Shown in pieces: positions 23,131 to 35,639 of a stretch of DNA of 64,000 nt. The position numbers and the translations under genes are program-made. The notes below the pieces were generated by a model. It was not told the DNA's origin. It saw only the letters and a list, made by a program, of their open reading frames with translations, and ran no database searches. Positions within the stretch are counted from its first letter, which is position 1. Each line of letters opens with the position of its first letter. This DNA comes from Mytilus galloprovincialis. Its lineage: Eukaryota; Mollusca; Bivalvia; Mytilida; Mytilidae. The stretch lies in the NCBI RefSeq assembly GCF_965363235.1, contig NC_134846.1, positions 94,110,571 to 94,174,570 on the forward strand, given 5' to 3'.

Positions 23131-25975
23131 ACTTATATGTGTAGGAGTTTGCCAGGGTATTCATACTTATATGTGTAGAAGTTTGTCAGGGTACTCATAC
23201 TAATATGTGTAGAAGTTTGTCAGGATACTCATACTTATATGTGTAGAAGTTTGTCAGGGTACTCATACTTATATGTGTAGAAGTTTGTCAGGGTACTCAT
23301 ACTTATATGTGTAGAAGTTTGTCAAGGGACTCATACTTATATGTGTAGAAGTTTGTCAGGGTACTCATACTGATACGTGTAGGAGTTTGTCAGGGTACTC
23401 ATACTGATATATGTAGGAGTTTGTCAGGGTACTCATACTTATATGTGTAGGAGTATGTCAGGGTACTCATACTTATATGTGTAGAAGTTTGTCAGGGTAC
23501 TCATACTTATATGTGTAGGAGTTTGTCAGGGTATTCATACTTATATGTGAAATTTGTCAGTGTACTCATACTTATATGTGTAGGAGTTTGTCAGGGTACT
23601 TATACTTATATGTGTAGGAGTTTGCCAGGGTACTCATACTGATACATGTAGGAGTTTGTCAGTGTACTCATACTTATATGTGAAGGAGTTTGTCAATGTA
23701 CTCATACTGATACGTGTAGGAGTTTGTCAGGGTACTCATACTGATACGTGTAGGAGTTTGTCAGGGTACTCATACTGATACGTGTAGGAGTTTGTCAGTG
23801 TACTCATACTTATATGTGTTTGAGTTTGTCAGGATACTTATACTTATATGTGTAGGAGTTTGCCAGGGTACTCATACTGATACGTGTTGGAGTTTGTCAG
23901 TGTACTCATACTTATATGTGAAGGAGTTTGTCAATGTACTCATACTGATACGTGTAGGAGTTTGTCAGGGTAATCATACTAATATGTGTAGAAGTTTGTC
24001 AAGGGACTCATACTGATACGTGTAGGAGTTTGTCAGTGTACTTATACTGATATGTGTAGGAGTTTGTCAGGGTACTCATACTGATATGTGTAGGAGTTTG
24101 CCAGGGTACTCATACTAATATGTGTAGAAGTTTGTCAAGGGACTCATACTTATATGTGTAGAAGTTTGTCAGGGTACTCATACTGATACGTGTAGGAGTT
24201 TGTCAGTGTACTTATACTGATATGTGTAGGAGTTTGCCAGGGTACTCATACTTATATGTGTAGAAGTTTGTCAGGGTACTCATACTGATACGTGTAGGAG
24301 TTTGTCAGTGTACTTATACTGATATGTGTAGGAGTTTGTCAGGGTACTCATACTGATACGTGTAGGAGTTTGTCAGGGTACTCATACTTATATGTGTAGG
24401 AGTTTGTCAAGGGACTCATACTTATATGTGAAGGAGTTTGTCAAGGGTACTCATACTTATATGTGTAGGAGTTTGTCAGGGTAATCATACTTATATGTGT
24501 AGAAGTTTGTCAAGGGACTCATACTGATACGTGTAGGAGTTTGTCAGTGTACTTATACTGATATGTGTAGGAGTTTGTCAGGGTACTCATACTGATATGT
24601 GTAGGAGTTTGCCAGGGTACTCATACTAATATGTGAAGGAGTTTGTCAAGGGACTCATACTTATATGTGTAGAAGTTTGTCAGGGTACTCATACTGATAC
24701 GTGTAGGAGTTTGTCAGTGTACTTATACTGATATGTGTAGGAGTTTGCCAGGGTACTCATACTTATATGTGTAGAAGTTTGTCAGGGTACTCATACTGAT
24801 ACGTGTAGGAGTTTGTCAGTGTACTTATACTGATATGTGTAGGAGTTTGTCAGGGTACTCATACTGATACGTGTAGGAGTTTGTCAGGGTACTCATACTT
24901 ATATGTGTAGGAGTTTGTCAAGGGACTCATACTTATATGTGAAGGAGTTTGTCAAGGGACTCATGCTTATATGTGTAGAAGTTAATCAGGGTACTCATAC
25001 GTGTAGGAGTTTGTCAGGGTTCTCATACTTATATGTGAAGGAGTTTGTCAGTGTACTGATACTTAGATGTGTGGGAGTTTGTCAGGTTACTCGTACTGGT
25101 ATGTGAAGGAGTTTGTCGGGTTACTCATACTGATATGTGAAGGAGTTTGTCAAGGTACTGATACTGGTATGTGAAGGAGTTTGTCAGGGTACTCGTACTG
25201 ATATGTGTAGGAGTTTGTCAGTGTACTCGTATTTATATGTGTAGGAGTTTTTCAGGTTACTCATACTGATATGTGAAGGAGTTTGTCAAGGTACTGATAC
25301 TGGTATGTGAAGGAATCTGTCAGGGTACTCGTACTGATATGTGTAGGAGTTTGTCTGGATACTAATACTGGTATGTGAAGAAGTTTGTCAGGTTACTCAT
25401 ACTGATATATGAAGGAGTTTGTCAGAGGACTCATGTTTATATGTGTAGAAGTTTATCAGGGTACTCATACTTATATGTGTAGGAGTTTGTCAGGTTACTC
25501 GTACTGGTATGTGAAGGAGTTTGTCAGGTTACTCAGACTGATATGTGAAGGAGTTTATCAAGGTAGTGATACTGGTATGTGAAGGATTTTGTCAGGGTAC
25601 TCGTACTGATATGTGAAGGAGTTTGTCAAGGTACTGATACTAGTATGTGAAGGAGTTTATTAGGGTTTTCATACTTATATCGCATGAGTTTGTCAGGGTA
25701 CTCGTACTGATATGTGAAGGAGTTTGTCAACGTACTGATACTGGTATGTGAAGGAGTTTGTCAGGTACTGATACTGGTATGTGAAGGAGTTTGTCAGGGT
25801 ACTCGTACTTATATGTGTAGGAGTTTGTCAGGTACTGATACTTATATGTGTAAGAGTTTGTCAAGGTACTCGTACTTAGAGATGCAGGAGTTTGTCAGGT
25901 TACTCATACTTATATGTATAGGAGTTTGTCAAGGTATTCATACTTATATGTGTAGGAGTTTGTCAAGGTATTCAT
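23131..25975. repeat. Higher-order repeat of the 34-bp satellite, copy B
   Basis: This is the tandem copy of 20290-23130. By eye I saw one substitution (C at 21831, G at 24672) and a 4-bp length difference (near 22716 against 25558), so the two are almost identical. Confidence 0.9.
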
Positions 25976-28482
25976 ACTTATATGTGTAGGAGTTTGTCAA
26001 GGTATTCATACTTATATGTGTAGGAGTTTATCAAGGTATTCATACTTATATGTGTAGGAGTTTGTCAGGGTACTTATACTTATATGTGTAGGAGTTTGTC
26101 AGGGTACTCATATTTATATGTGTAGGAGTTTGTCAAGGGACTCATGCTTATATGTGTAGAAGTTTGTCAGGGTACGAGTTTGTCAGGGTACTCATACTTA
26201 TATGTGTAGGAGTTTGTCAGGGTACTCATACTTATATGTGTAGGAGTTTGTCAATGTACTCATACTTATATGTGTAGGAGTTTGTCAGGGTACTTATACT
26301 TATATGTGTAGGAGTTTGTCAGGGTACTCATACTGATACGTGTAGGAGTTTGTCAGGGTACTCATACTTATATGTGTAGAAGTTTGTCAGGGTACTTGTA
26401 CTTATATGTGTAGGAGTTTGTCAATGTACTCATACTTATATGTGTAGGAGTTTGTCAGGGTACTTATACTTATATGTGTAGGAGTTTGTCAGGGTACTTA
26501 TACTTATATGTGTAGGAGTTTGTCAGGGTACTTATACTTATATGTGTAGGAGTTTGTCAATGTACTCATACTTATATGTGTAGGAGTTTGTCAGGGTACT
26601 CATACTTATATGTGTAGGAGTTTGTCAGGGTACTCATACTTATATGTGTAGGAGTTTGTCAATGTACTCATACTTATATGTGTAGGAGTTTGTCAGGGTA
26701 CTTATACTTATATGTGTAGGAGTTTGTCAGGTTACTCATACTGATACGTGTAGGAGTTTGTCAGGGTACTCATACTTATATGTGTAGAAGTTTGTCAGGG
26801 TACTTGTACTTATATGTGTAGGAGTTTGTCAATGTACTCATACTTATATGTGTAGGAGTTTGTCAGTGTACTTATACTTATATGTGTAGGAGTTTGTCAG
26901 GGTACTTATACTTATATGTGTAGGAGTTTGTCAGGGTACTTATACTTATATGTGTAGGAGTTTGTCAGTGTACTCATATTTATATGTGTAGGAGTTTGTC
27001 AGGGTGCTCATACTTATATGTGTAGGGGTTTGTCAGGTTAATCGTACTTAAAGGTGCAGGAGTTTGTCAGGTTATTCGTACTTATAGGTGCAGGAGTTTG
27101 TCAAGTTACTCATACTTATATGTGAAGGAGATTGTCTGGGTACTCATATTTATATGTGTAGGAGTTTGTCAGGGTGCTCATACTTAAAGGTGCAGGAGTT
27201 TGTCAGGTTACTCGTACTTATAGGTGCAGGAGTTTGTCAGGTTACTCATACTTATATGTGTAGGAGTTTGTCAGGTTACTCTTACTTAGAGATGCAGGAG
27301 TTTGTCAGGTTACTCATACTTAGAGATGCAGGAGTTTGTCAGGTTACTCGTATTTATATGTGAAGGAGTTTGTCAGGATATTTATACTTATATGTGTAGG
27401 AGTTTGTCAATGTACTCATACTCATATGTGAAGGAGTATGCCAGTGTACTTATACTTATATGTGTAGGAGTTTGTCAGTGTACTTATACTGATATGTGTA
27501 GGAGATTGTCAGGATACTCGTACTTATATGTGTAGGAGTTTGTCAATGTACTCATACTCATATGTGAAGGAGTTTGCCAGTGTACTCATTTTTATATGTG
27601 TAGGAGTTTATCAGGGTACTCATACTTATATCTGTAGGAGTTTGTCAGGGTGCTTATACTGATATGTGTAGGAGTTTGTCAGTGTACTTATACTGATATG
27701 TGTAGCAGATTGTCAGGATACTCGTACTTAGTTATATGTGTAGGAGTTTGTCAATGTACTCATACTCATATGTGAAGGAGTTTGTCAAGTTACTCATACT
27801 CATATATGAAGGAGTTTGCCAGTGTACTCATACTTATATGTGTAGGAGTTTGCCAGTGTACTCGTATTTATATGTGAAGGAGTTTGTCAGGGTACTCATA
27901 CTTATATGTGTAGGAGTTTGTAAGGTTACTCGTACTTATATGTGTAGGAGTTTGTCAGGGTAATGATACTGGCATGTAAAGGAGTTTGTCAGGTAACTCA
28001 TATTATATGTGAAGGAGTTTGTCAGGGTACTCATACTTATATGTGAAGGAGTTTGTCAGGGTACTCATACTTATATGTGAAGGAGTTTGTCAGGATACTC
28101 GTACTTATATGTGAAGGAGTTTGTCAAGGTACTCGTACTTATATGTGTAGGAGTTTGTCAGTGTACTCATACTTATATGTGTAGGAGTTTGTCAAGGTAC
28201 TCGTACTTATATGTGAAGGAGTTTGTCAAGGTACTCGTACTTATATGTGAAGGAGTTTGTCAGGGTACTCGTACTTATATGTGTAGGAGTTTGTCAATGT
28301 GCTCATACTTATATGTGTAGGAGTTTGCCAGTGTTCTCATACTGATATGTGTAGGAGTTTGTCAGTGTACTCATACTTATATGTGAAGGAGTTTGTCAAG
28401 GTACTCGAACTTATATGTGAAGGAGTTTGTCAGGGTACTCGTACTTATATGTGAAGGAGTTTGTCAGTATTCTCATACTGAT

Positions 28483-28664
28483 TTTTATTACATAGCGGGT
28501 AAATTATCACATTGTGATATGTTTAACGCCGTCACGTGATGACCCCCTATAGACCATAGGGGGTAAGTAAATTTCATAGGGAGTTCATGACGGGGTAACT
28601 GTGACGTCATCTATTAATGCTGTTGTGTTTCTTTAAATATTTTCAAACAAAACGCATCAAAAAC
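28483..28664. mobile_element. 182-bp insert in the satellite, copy 1
   Basis: Non-satellite sequence between two units that resume in the same phase (flanks CTCATACTGAT and CTCATACTTAT). It contains the foldback ACCCCCTAT/ATAGGGGGT, an E-box CACGTG (28533) and a palindromic CRE TGACGTCA (28602). No coding frame is seen. It may be a MITE that inserted once. Confidence 0.75.
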
Positions 28665-30006
28665 TACTCATACTTATATGTGTAGGAGTTTGTCAGTGTA
28701 CTCATAATGATATTTGAAGGAGTTTGTCAGGATACTCATACTTATATGTGTAGGAGTTTGTCAATGTACTCATACTCATATGTGAAGGAGTTTGCCAGTG
28801 TTCTCATTTTTATATGTGTAGGAGTTTATCAGGGTACTCATACTTATATCTGTAGGAGTTTGTCAGGGTGCTTATACTGATATGTGTAGGAGTTTGTCAG
28901 TGTACTTATACTGATATGTGTAGCAGATTGTCAGGATACTCGTACTTAGTTATATGTGTAGGAGTTTGTCAATGTACTCATACTCATATGTGAAGGAGTT
29001 TGTCAAGTTACTCATACTCATATATGAAGGAGTTTGCCAGTGTACTCATACTTATATGTGTAGGAGTTTGCCAGTGTACTCGTATTTATATGTGAAGGAG
29101 TTTGTCAGGGTACTCATACTTATATGTGTAGGAGTTTGTAAGGTTACTCGTACTTATATGTGTAGGAGTTTGTCAGGGTAATGATACTGGCATGTAAAGG
29201 AGTTTGTCAGGTAACTCATATTATATGTGAAGGAGTTTGTCAGGGTACTCATACTTATATGTGAAGGAGTTTGTCAGGGTACTCATACTTATATGTGAAG
29301 GAGTTTGTCAGGATACTCGTACTTATATGTGAAGGAGTTTGTCAAGGTACTCGTACTTATATGTGTAGGAGTTTGTCAGTGTACTCATACTTATATGTGT
29401 AGGAGTTTGTCAAGGTACTCATACTTATATGTGAAGGAGTTTGTCAAGGTACTCGTACTTATATGTGAAGGAGTTTGTCAAGGTACTCGTACTTATATGT
29501 GAAGGAGTTTGTCAAGGTACTCGTACTTATATATGAAGGAGTTTGTCTGGATACTTGTACTTATATGTGAAGGAGTTTGTCAGGGTACTCGTACTTATAT
29601 GTGTAGGAGTTTGTCAATGTGCTCATACTTATATGTGTAGGAGTTTGTCAGGATACTCGTACTTATATGTGAAGGAGTTTGTCAGGATACTCGTACTTAT
29701 ATGTGAAGGAGTTTGTCAATGTGCTCATACTTATATGTGTAGGAGTTTGTCAGGATACTCGTACTTATATGTGAAGGAGTTTGTCAGGGTACTCGTACTT
29801 ATATGTGTAGGAGTTTGTCAATGTGCTCATACTTATATGTGTAGGAGTTTGCCAGTGTTCTCATACTGATATGTGTAGGAGTTTGTCAGTGTACTCATAC
29901 TTATATGTGAAGGAGTTTGTCAAGGTACTCGAACTTATATGTGAAGGAGTTTGTCAGGGTACTCGTACTTATATGTGAAGGAGTTTGTCAGTATTCTCAT
30001 ACTGAT

Positions 30007-30188
30007 TTTTATTACATAGCGGGTAAATTATCACATTGTGATATGTTTAACGCCGTCACGTGATGACCCCCTATAGACCATAGGGGGTTAGTAAATTTCA
30101 TAGGGAGTTCATGACGGGGTAACTGTGACGTCATCTATTAATGCTGTTGTGTTTCTTTAAATATTTTCAAACAAAACGCATCAAAAAC
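30007..30188. mobile_element. 182-bp insert in the satellite, copy 2
   Basis: Nearly identical to copy 1 and 1524 bp further on; its flanking satellite variants also match copy 1. The E-box and CRE are retained. Confidence 0.75.
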
Positions 30189-30845
30189 TACTCATACTTA
30201 TATGTGTAGGAGTTTGTCAGTGTACTCATAATGATATTTGAAGGAGTTTGTCAGGATACTCATACTTATATGTGTAGGAGTTTGTCAATGTACTCATACT
30301 CATATGTGAAGGAGTTTGCCAGTGTTCTCATACTGATATGTGTAGGAGTTTGTCAGGATACTCATACTTATATGTGAAGGAGTTTGTCAAGGGACTCATA
30401 CTGATATTTGTTGGAGTTTGTCAGGGTACTCATATTGGTATGTGTAGGAGTTTGTCAGGGTACTTGTACTTATATGTGAAGGAGTTTGTCAGGGTACTCA
30501 TATTGGTATGTAGGAGTTTGTCGGGGTACTCGTACTAATATGTGTAGGAATTTTTCAGTGTACTCATACTGATATGTGTAGGAGTTTGTCAGGGTACTCA
30601 TATTGGTATGTGTAGGAGTTTGTCGGGGTACTCGTACTAATATGTGTAGGAGTTTTTCAGTGTACTCATACTGATATGTGTAGGAGTTTGTCAGGTTACT
30701 CATACTTATATGTGTAGGAGTTTGTCAGTGTACTCATACTTATATGTGAAGGAGTTTGTCAAGGTACTCGTACTTATATGTGAAGGAGTTTGTCAGGGTA
30801 CTCGTACTTATATGTGAAGGAGTTTGTCAGTGTTCTCATACTGAT

Positions 30846-31028
30846 TTTTATTACATAGCGGGTAAATTATCACATTGTGATATGTTTAACGCCGTCACGT
30901 GATGACCCCCTATGAGACCATAGGGGGTTAGTAAATTTCATAGGGAGTTCATGAAGGGGTAATTTTGACGTCATCTATTAATGCTGTTGTGTTTCTTTAA
31001 ATATTTTCAAACAAAACGCATCAAAAAC
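30846..31028. mobile_element. 182-bp insert in the satellite, copy 3
   Basis: Lies 839 bp after copy 2. It has a few changes: CCTATGAGACC has one extra base, and AATTTTGACGTCATC replaces AACTGTGACGTCATC. The CRE core is kept. Confidence 0.75.
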
Positions 31029-31925
31029 TACTCATACTTATATGTGTAGGAGTTTGTCAGTGTACTCATAATTATATTTGAAGGAGTTTGTCAGGATACT
31101 CATACTTATATGTGTAGGAGTTTGTCAATGTACTCATACTCATATGTGAAGGAGTTTGCCAGTGTTCTCATACTGATATGTGTAGGAGTTTGTCAGGATA
31201 CTCATACTTATATGTGAAGGAGTTTGTCAAGGGACTCATACTGATATGTGTTGGAGTTTTTCAGGGTACTCATATTGGTATGTGTAGGAGTTTGTCAGGG
31301 TACTTGTACTTATATGTGAAGGAGTTTGTTAGGGTACTCATATTGCTATGTAGGAGTTTGTCGGGGTACTTGTACTAATATGTGTAGGAATTTTTCAGTG
31401 TACTCATACTGATATGTGTAGGAGTTTGTCAGGGTACTCATATTGGTATGTGTAGGAGTTTGTCGGGGTACTCGTACTAATATGTGTAGGAGTTTTTCAG
31501 TGTACTCATACTGATATGTGTAGGAGTTTGTCAGGTTACTCATACTTATATGTGTAGGAGTTTGTCAGTGTACTCATACTTATATGTGTAGGAGTTTGTC
31601 AAGGTTCTCATACTTATATGTGTAGGAGTTTGTCAGTGTACTCATACTTATATGTGTAGGAGTTTGTCAAGGTTCTCATACTTATATGTGTAGGAGTTTG
31701 TCTGGGTACTCATACTTATATGTGTAGGAGTTTGTCAGTGTACTCATACTTATAGATGCAGGAGTTTTTCAAGGTTCTCATACTTATATGTGAAGAAATT
31801 TGTCAGGGTACTCATACTTATATGTGTAGGAGTTTGTCAGTGTACTCATACTTATAGATGCAGGAGTTTTTCAGGGTTCTCATACTTATATGTGTAGAAA
31901 TTTGTCAGTATACTCATACTTATAT

Positions 31926-33262
31926 CAGTAGGAGATTGGAAGGCTACTTATATTGATCTGCCATTGAGTTTGTCAATGTCCTTATACTGATATTTCATGA
32001 AGTTCGACAAGGTACTAAACCAACTGATATTTGAAGGATTTTGTCAGTGTATTACACTAATACGCGATAAGGTATGTCAGTGATTCGCACTGATATGTGA
32101 CGTAGTATGTCAGGGTTATTTTTCCTGATATGGGAGTGTGTCAGTGAACTCATACTGATTTAACACGGAGTTTGTTAGGATATTCCTGCTAATATGTTTT
32201 CGGGTTTGTCAGAGTTCCTATACTGATAAGTCGTAGATTTCGTCTATGTACTCCTATTGATATGTGATGGAGTTAGTTTAAACATATTTAATCGTCATCA
32301 TACAAAATACATAATTCAAATAGGGACCACTACCGATACGTCATGGGAAATTGTCAGGTAACAAATACTAAAATGTCATGGGCTTCCATACTGATATGTC
32401 ATGCAGTTTGATAGAATTCTTTTACTGATAGATCATTCATTTTGTCAGGGTACTCTTATTGATATGTAAAGAACATTGGAATATGTCATAATTCTTAAAC
32501 TAACATGTTTGGGAGTTTGTCATAGTACTCAAACTGTAATGTCATGGAGTTTGTCACGGTACTCATACTGATATGTCATGGTTTTCATACTAATATGTCA
32601 TGGGGTTTGTCATGGTATTCAATATGATTGTCATGGAGTTTGTCATGGTTCTCATACTAATATGTCATTGGGTTTGTCATGGTATTCAGACTGATTGTTA
32701 TGGAGTTTGTCATGGTATTCAGACTGATTGTCATGGAGTTTGTCTTGGCTCTCATACTAATATGTCATGGGGTTTGTCATGGTATTCAGACTGATTGGCA
32801 TGGGGTTTGTCATGGTATTCAGGCCGATTCTCATGGAGTTTGTCATGGTTCTCATACTAATATGTCATGGGGTTTGTCATGGTATTCAGACTGATTGTCA
32901 TTGAGTTTGTCATGGAATTCAGACTGATTGTCATGGAGTTTCTCGTGGTTCTTATACTAATATGTCATGGGGTTTGTCATGGTATTCAGACTGATTGTCA
33001 TGCAGTTTGTCATGGTTCTCATTTTGATATGTCATGGGATTTGTCATGGTACTCATACTAATATGTCATGGGATTTGTGATGGTACTCTTACTGATAATT
33101 CATGGGGTTGTCATGGTACTCTTACTGATAATTCATGGAGTGTAATGGTATCCAAACTGATATGTCATGGAGTTTTTCATAGTACGCAAACTGATATGTC
33201 GTGGAGTTTGTCATGGTCGGACTGATACTGGTATGTCATGAAGTCTGTTAGTGTCTTCAACT
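31926..33262. repeat. Diverged right flank of the 34-bp satellite with a re-amplified variant
   Basis: From 31926 to about 32560 the 34-bp units are strongly mutated and partly interrupted (32276-32325). From about 32565 to 33230 a new variant built on ATGTCATGGGGTTTGTCATG is locally homogeneous as a dimer of about 67 bp, repeated several times. Confidence 0.85.
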
Positions 33263-33651
33263 TATAAGTGAAGGACTTGAGGTGTTGTTCAGTATTACGA
33301 AAATAGGAATGAATAGGAAAAGATGTTTACTAAGTGTCAAGTTACTAAGCATGAATAGTTATACGGAATTTGATAGGAAAATTTGTGTTTATTGAATTTT
33401 CCGGCCTGTATCCCCCAATTTATGTGATATTTTCGAAGTGTTTAAGAAAGCAAATTCTATCATTGAATCTTAACAAATTCTATAATTTAATATTTCTTCA
33501 ATAAGGAAAAAATACATCACCTATACAAGATGAATCAAATTTCAATGTATTCTATCGAATAAAACTAGGTCCTTGACCTTCAGTTTGTATATTGAAATGT
33601 GATAGAACATTGACCGCGATATCTTTACGAGGGTTAAAGAAAAATCTATCG
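33263..33651. other. Intergenic DNA between satellite and LTR element
   Basis: AT-rich unique-looking sequence. No feature is seen. Confidence 0.5.
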
Positions 33652-33656
33652 TGTAT

Positions 33657-33855
33657 TGTGCTGCCCCGGATTTAATTTTTGCTATGGTTAAATTTTTACC
33701 AACACCGGTTTTTGGTTATTAGTCATATGGCACCGGATACGTTTGATGTTCACATTACGCTTTGTCACAAAACATAGAATTTAGGTGTTGGCCCCTCATG
33801 AATTTTGTACCCTCTCCGGGAGTTTGAATAGCAATAAAGCATAGAACATTGCACA
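33657..33855 (+). repeat. 5' LTR of the BEL/Pao element
   Basis: 199 bp, TGTGCTGCCCC to ATTGCACA with TG...CA ends. It holds an AATAAAG hexamer near 33833. About 97% identical to the 3' LTR. Confidence 0.95.
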
Positions 33856-33894
33856 GTACAAAATTCATACAAGGAACCAGCTTCACATCAGAAC

Positions 33895-34794
33895 ATGTCA
33901 GCCTCAGAGTGGAAATCGGACAAATCCCTTAGACGACAAAGGAACCTTACAGAAAAGGCTCAAAAGGCATACCAAGTAATTGTTCAGAAATATTGGACTA
34001 CACTTAACGGAGAAAAACAGGACATTCATTTGTTGATTCAAGCTATTCGTGAAGGAACCTGCACAGTATCAGATGTTGATACGCATGTACGCCAAAAACT
34101 TGAACATTATCGTAGAAACTCAGAAGGTTTTCATAGATACCTATCATCAATTCGCACAAGATTTAGTGACATTGAAATGGAAAATAATGATCAGGAACTT
34201 AAAAATATTGAAAAAGTAGTCCAGTTCTATCTTAATAGAGTTGATGAACATCCAGGAACCTCAAAACAGGATTCAATGTCAGAACAAAACATTACTGTGA
34301 TTCAAAAGGAACAAGATTCAGAAGATTTACTAACAGCTGTTCAGCTTAAGTCAGAGCTTAAAAGTGAGCCACCCATGAAAATAACATTAAAGTCAAAAGC
34401 CAAAATCATTCGGTCAAAACTATCTGGAAAGTCTAAAATGTCCGACAAATCAAATGTTAATTCATTATACATTAAACAGAAATTAAAAGTAGAAGAGTTG
34501 CGTGTTCGTGTGGAGTATGCGCGACAGGAAGCAGAACTTTTAAAACAAAAGGCCGACGTTGAGGCAAATATTAAAGTTTTGAATACTCAACGAGAATTTC
34601 CAGAATGCCAAAAAGTGTTTGAAGTATTAGATGACTGTATGGAAAGTAGTGAAGAAGAATTTGAAGATAAACACTTGTCAGAGACTAGAGAAAAAAGAGT
34701 AAGACAGTTTGTCCTTGATCAAAATAAAATTTTGGATCCAATATCAAATAGTGATATCCTAGTTCCCAAAACTGATTTAGTTGAAAAAAACTGA
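33895..34794 (+). pseudogene. BEL/Pao gag-like leader protein (broken downstream)
   Basis: A 299-codon frame from an ATG 40 bp after the 5' LTR. It is rich in Lys and Glu, with a predicted helical middle and a coiled-coil-like stretch around residues 190-230. The frame ends just after a run of seven A at 34785-34791, where slippage is the likely cause. The matching continuation is in other frames up to 34876. The role as gag is inferred from position; no strong motif is seen in this part. Confidence 0.7.
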
Positions 34795-34875
34795 TACGAA
34801 ACCGAAACAGAATATTTATGACGATAACAACAATCAAGATAATGATTTATCACCAGACAACCAGATCCAAAAGTT

Positions 34876-35522
34876 GTGCAAACTTTAGATACTAAGTCGT
34901 GTAAGTTGAACGCAAAGGCTGCACCATATTATCCTACAACTATTAATAACTCTAGTGAGGAATTGGCAAAATTTATTGTTAAAAAAGATCTTCTGATATC
35001 TAGAATACAAAAGTTTGATGATAAGGCAGAATATTTTGGCTCGTGGAAAAAATCTTTCTGTGACACGGTGAAGGAGCTGAGCCTCTCAGCATCAGAGGAA
35101 GTGGATCTATTGGTTAAGTATCTGGGACCAGAGTCGACAAAGTCTGCTGTTAGTATACGTTCAGCAAACTATTTGGACTTGTCCAAAGCACATGACCGTA
35201 TATGGGAACGGCTACAAGACCGTTATGCAAGACCGGAAATGGTTGAAACTTCAATTAAGCAAAAGACTTATGTATTTTCCTAAGATTACATACAAAGATC
35301 CAAAACAATTATATGATCTATTGGACATTATTTCTGAAATTGCAGCCATTAAAACTTATGAGCAGTACCGTCCATTATTTTCATACTTCGACTCGTCTGC
35401 GGGAGTTAACCCTATTGTCGCAAAGCTACCAGTTGCAGGAGAAATGGTCGACAGAAACAAACAAGTACAAGGAATGTCATTCTTCTTCATATCCACCATT
35501 TGAAGTGTTTGAAATATTCTGA
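34876..35522 (+). pseudogene. BEL/Pao DUF1759-like segment, split over three frames
   Basis: Contains KFDDKAEYFGSWKKSFCDTV and LVKYLGPESTKSA, the pattern of the DUF1759 gag-associated domain of BEL/Pao polyproteins. Coding similarity moves from the first frame (34876-35283) to a second (from about 35280) and a third (from about 35450), so at least two frameshifts are present. The first frame has no ATG at its start. Confidence 0.75.
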
Positions 35523-35639
35523 CGAAAAAATGCACGCATGAAAAATGATCCATCAACTTTTCAGAAATAAATTCAGCTAAGGTGCCCAACATGACAAAAC
35601 CAAAACAAAGGCAGCAGCAAAATGTTTCTGTGCTAAAGA

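Larger units (their letters stand above)
19135..31925. repeat. 34-bp satellite array, homogeneous core
   Basis: More than 350 head-to-tail units of a 34-bp monomer with the sense GTACTCATACTTATATGTG-(T/A)AGGAGTTTGTCAGG. Recurrent variant classes differ at TTATATG/TGATACG, GTAGG/GAAGG and CAGGG/CAATG/CAAGG. The left edge is abrupt (one or two diverged units). Since 34 is not a multiple of three, each reading frame cycles through three phases. GTGTAGG gives a TAG in one phase, while GTGAAGG removes it, which accounts for every short open frame here. It is interrupted by three copies of a 182-bp insert. Confidence 0.97.

Noticed and set aside
19135..31925. Many plus-strand frames of 60-108 codons with CRSLSGYSYLYVKEF repeats
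   Set aside because: They follow from the 34-bp period (three units make 34 codons) and from whether GTGAAGG replaces GTGTAGG in one phase. Identical frames reappear only because of the segmental duplications. No splice sites or upstream exons support coding.
19135..33262. CRISPR-like regular array
   Set aside because: Units are contiguous with no unique spacers, and the genome is eukaryotic.
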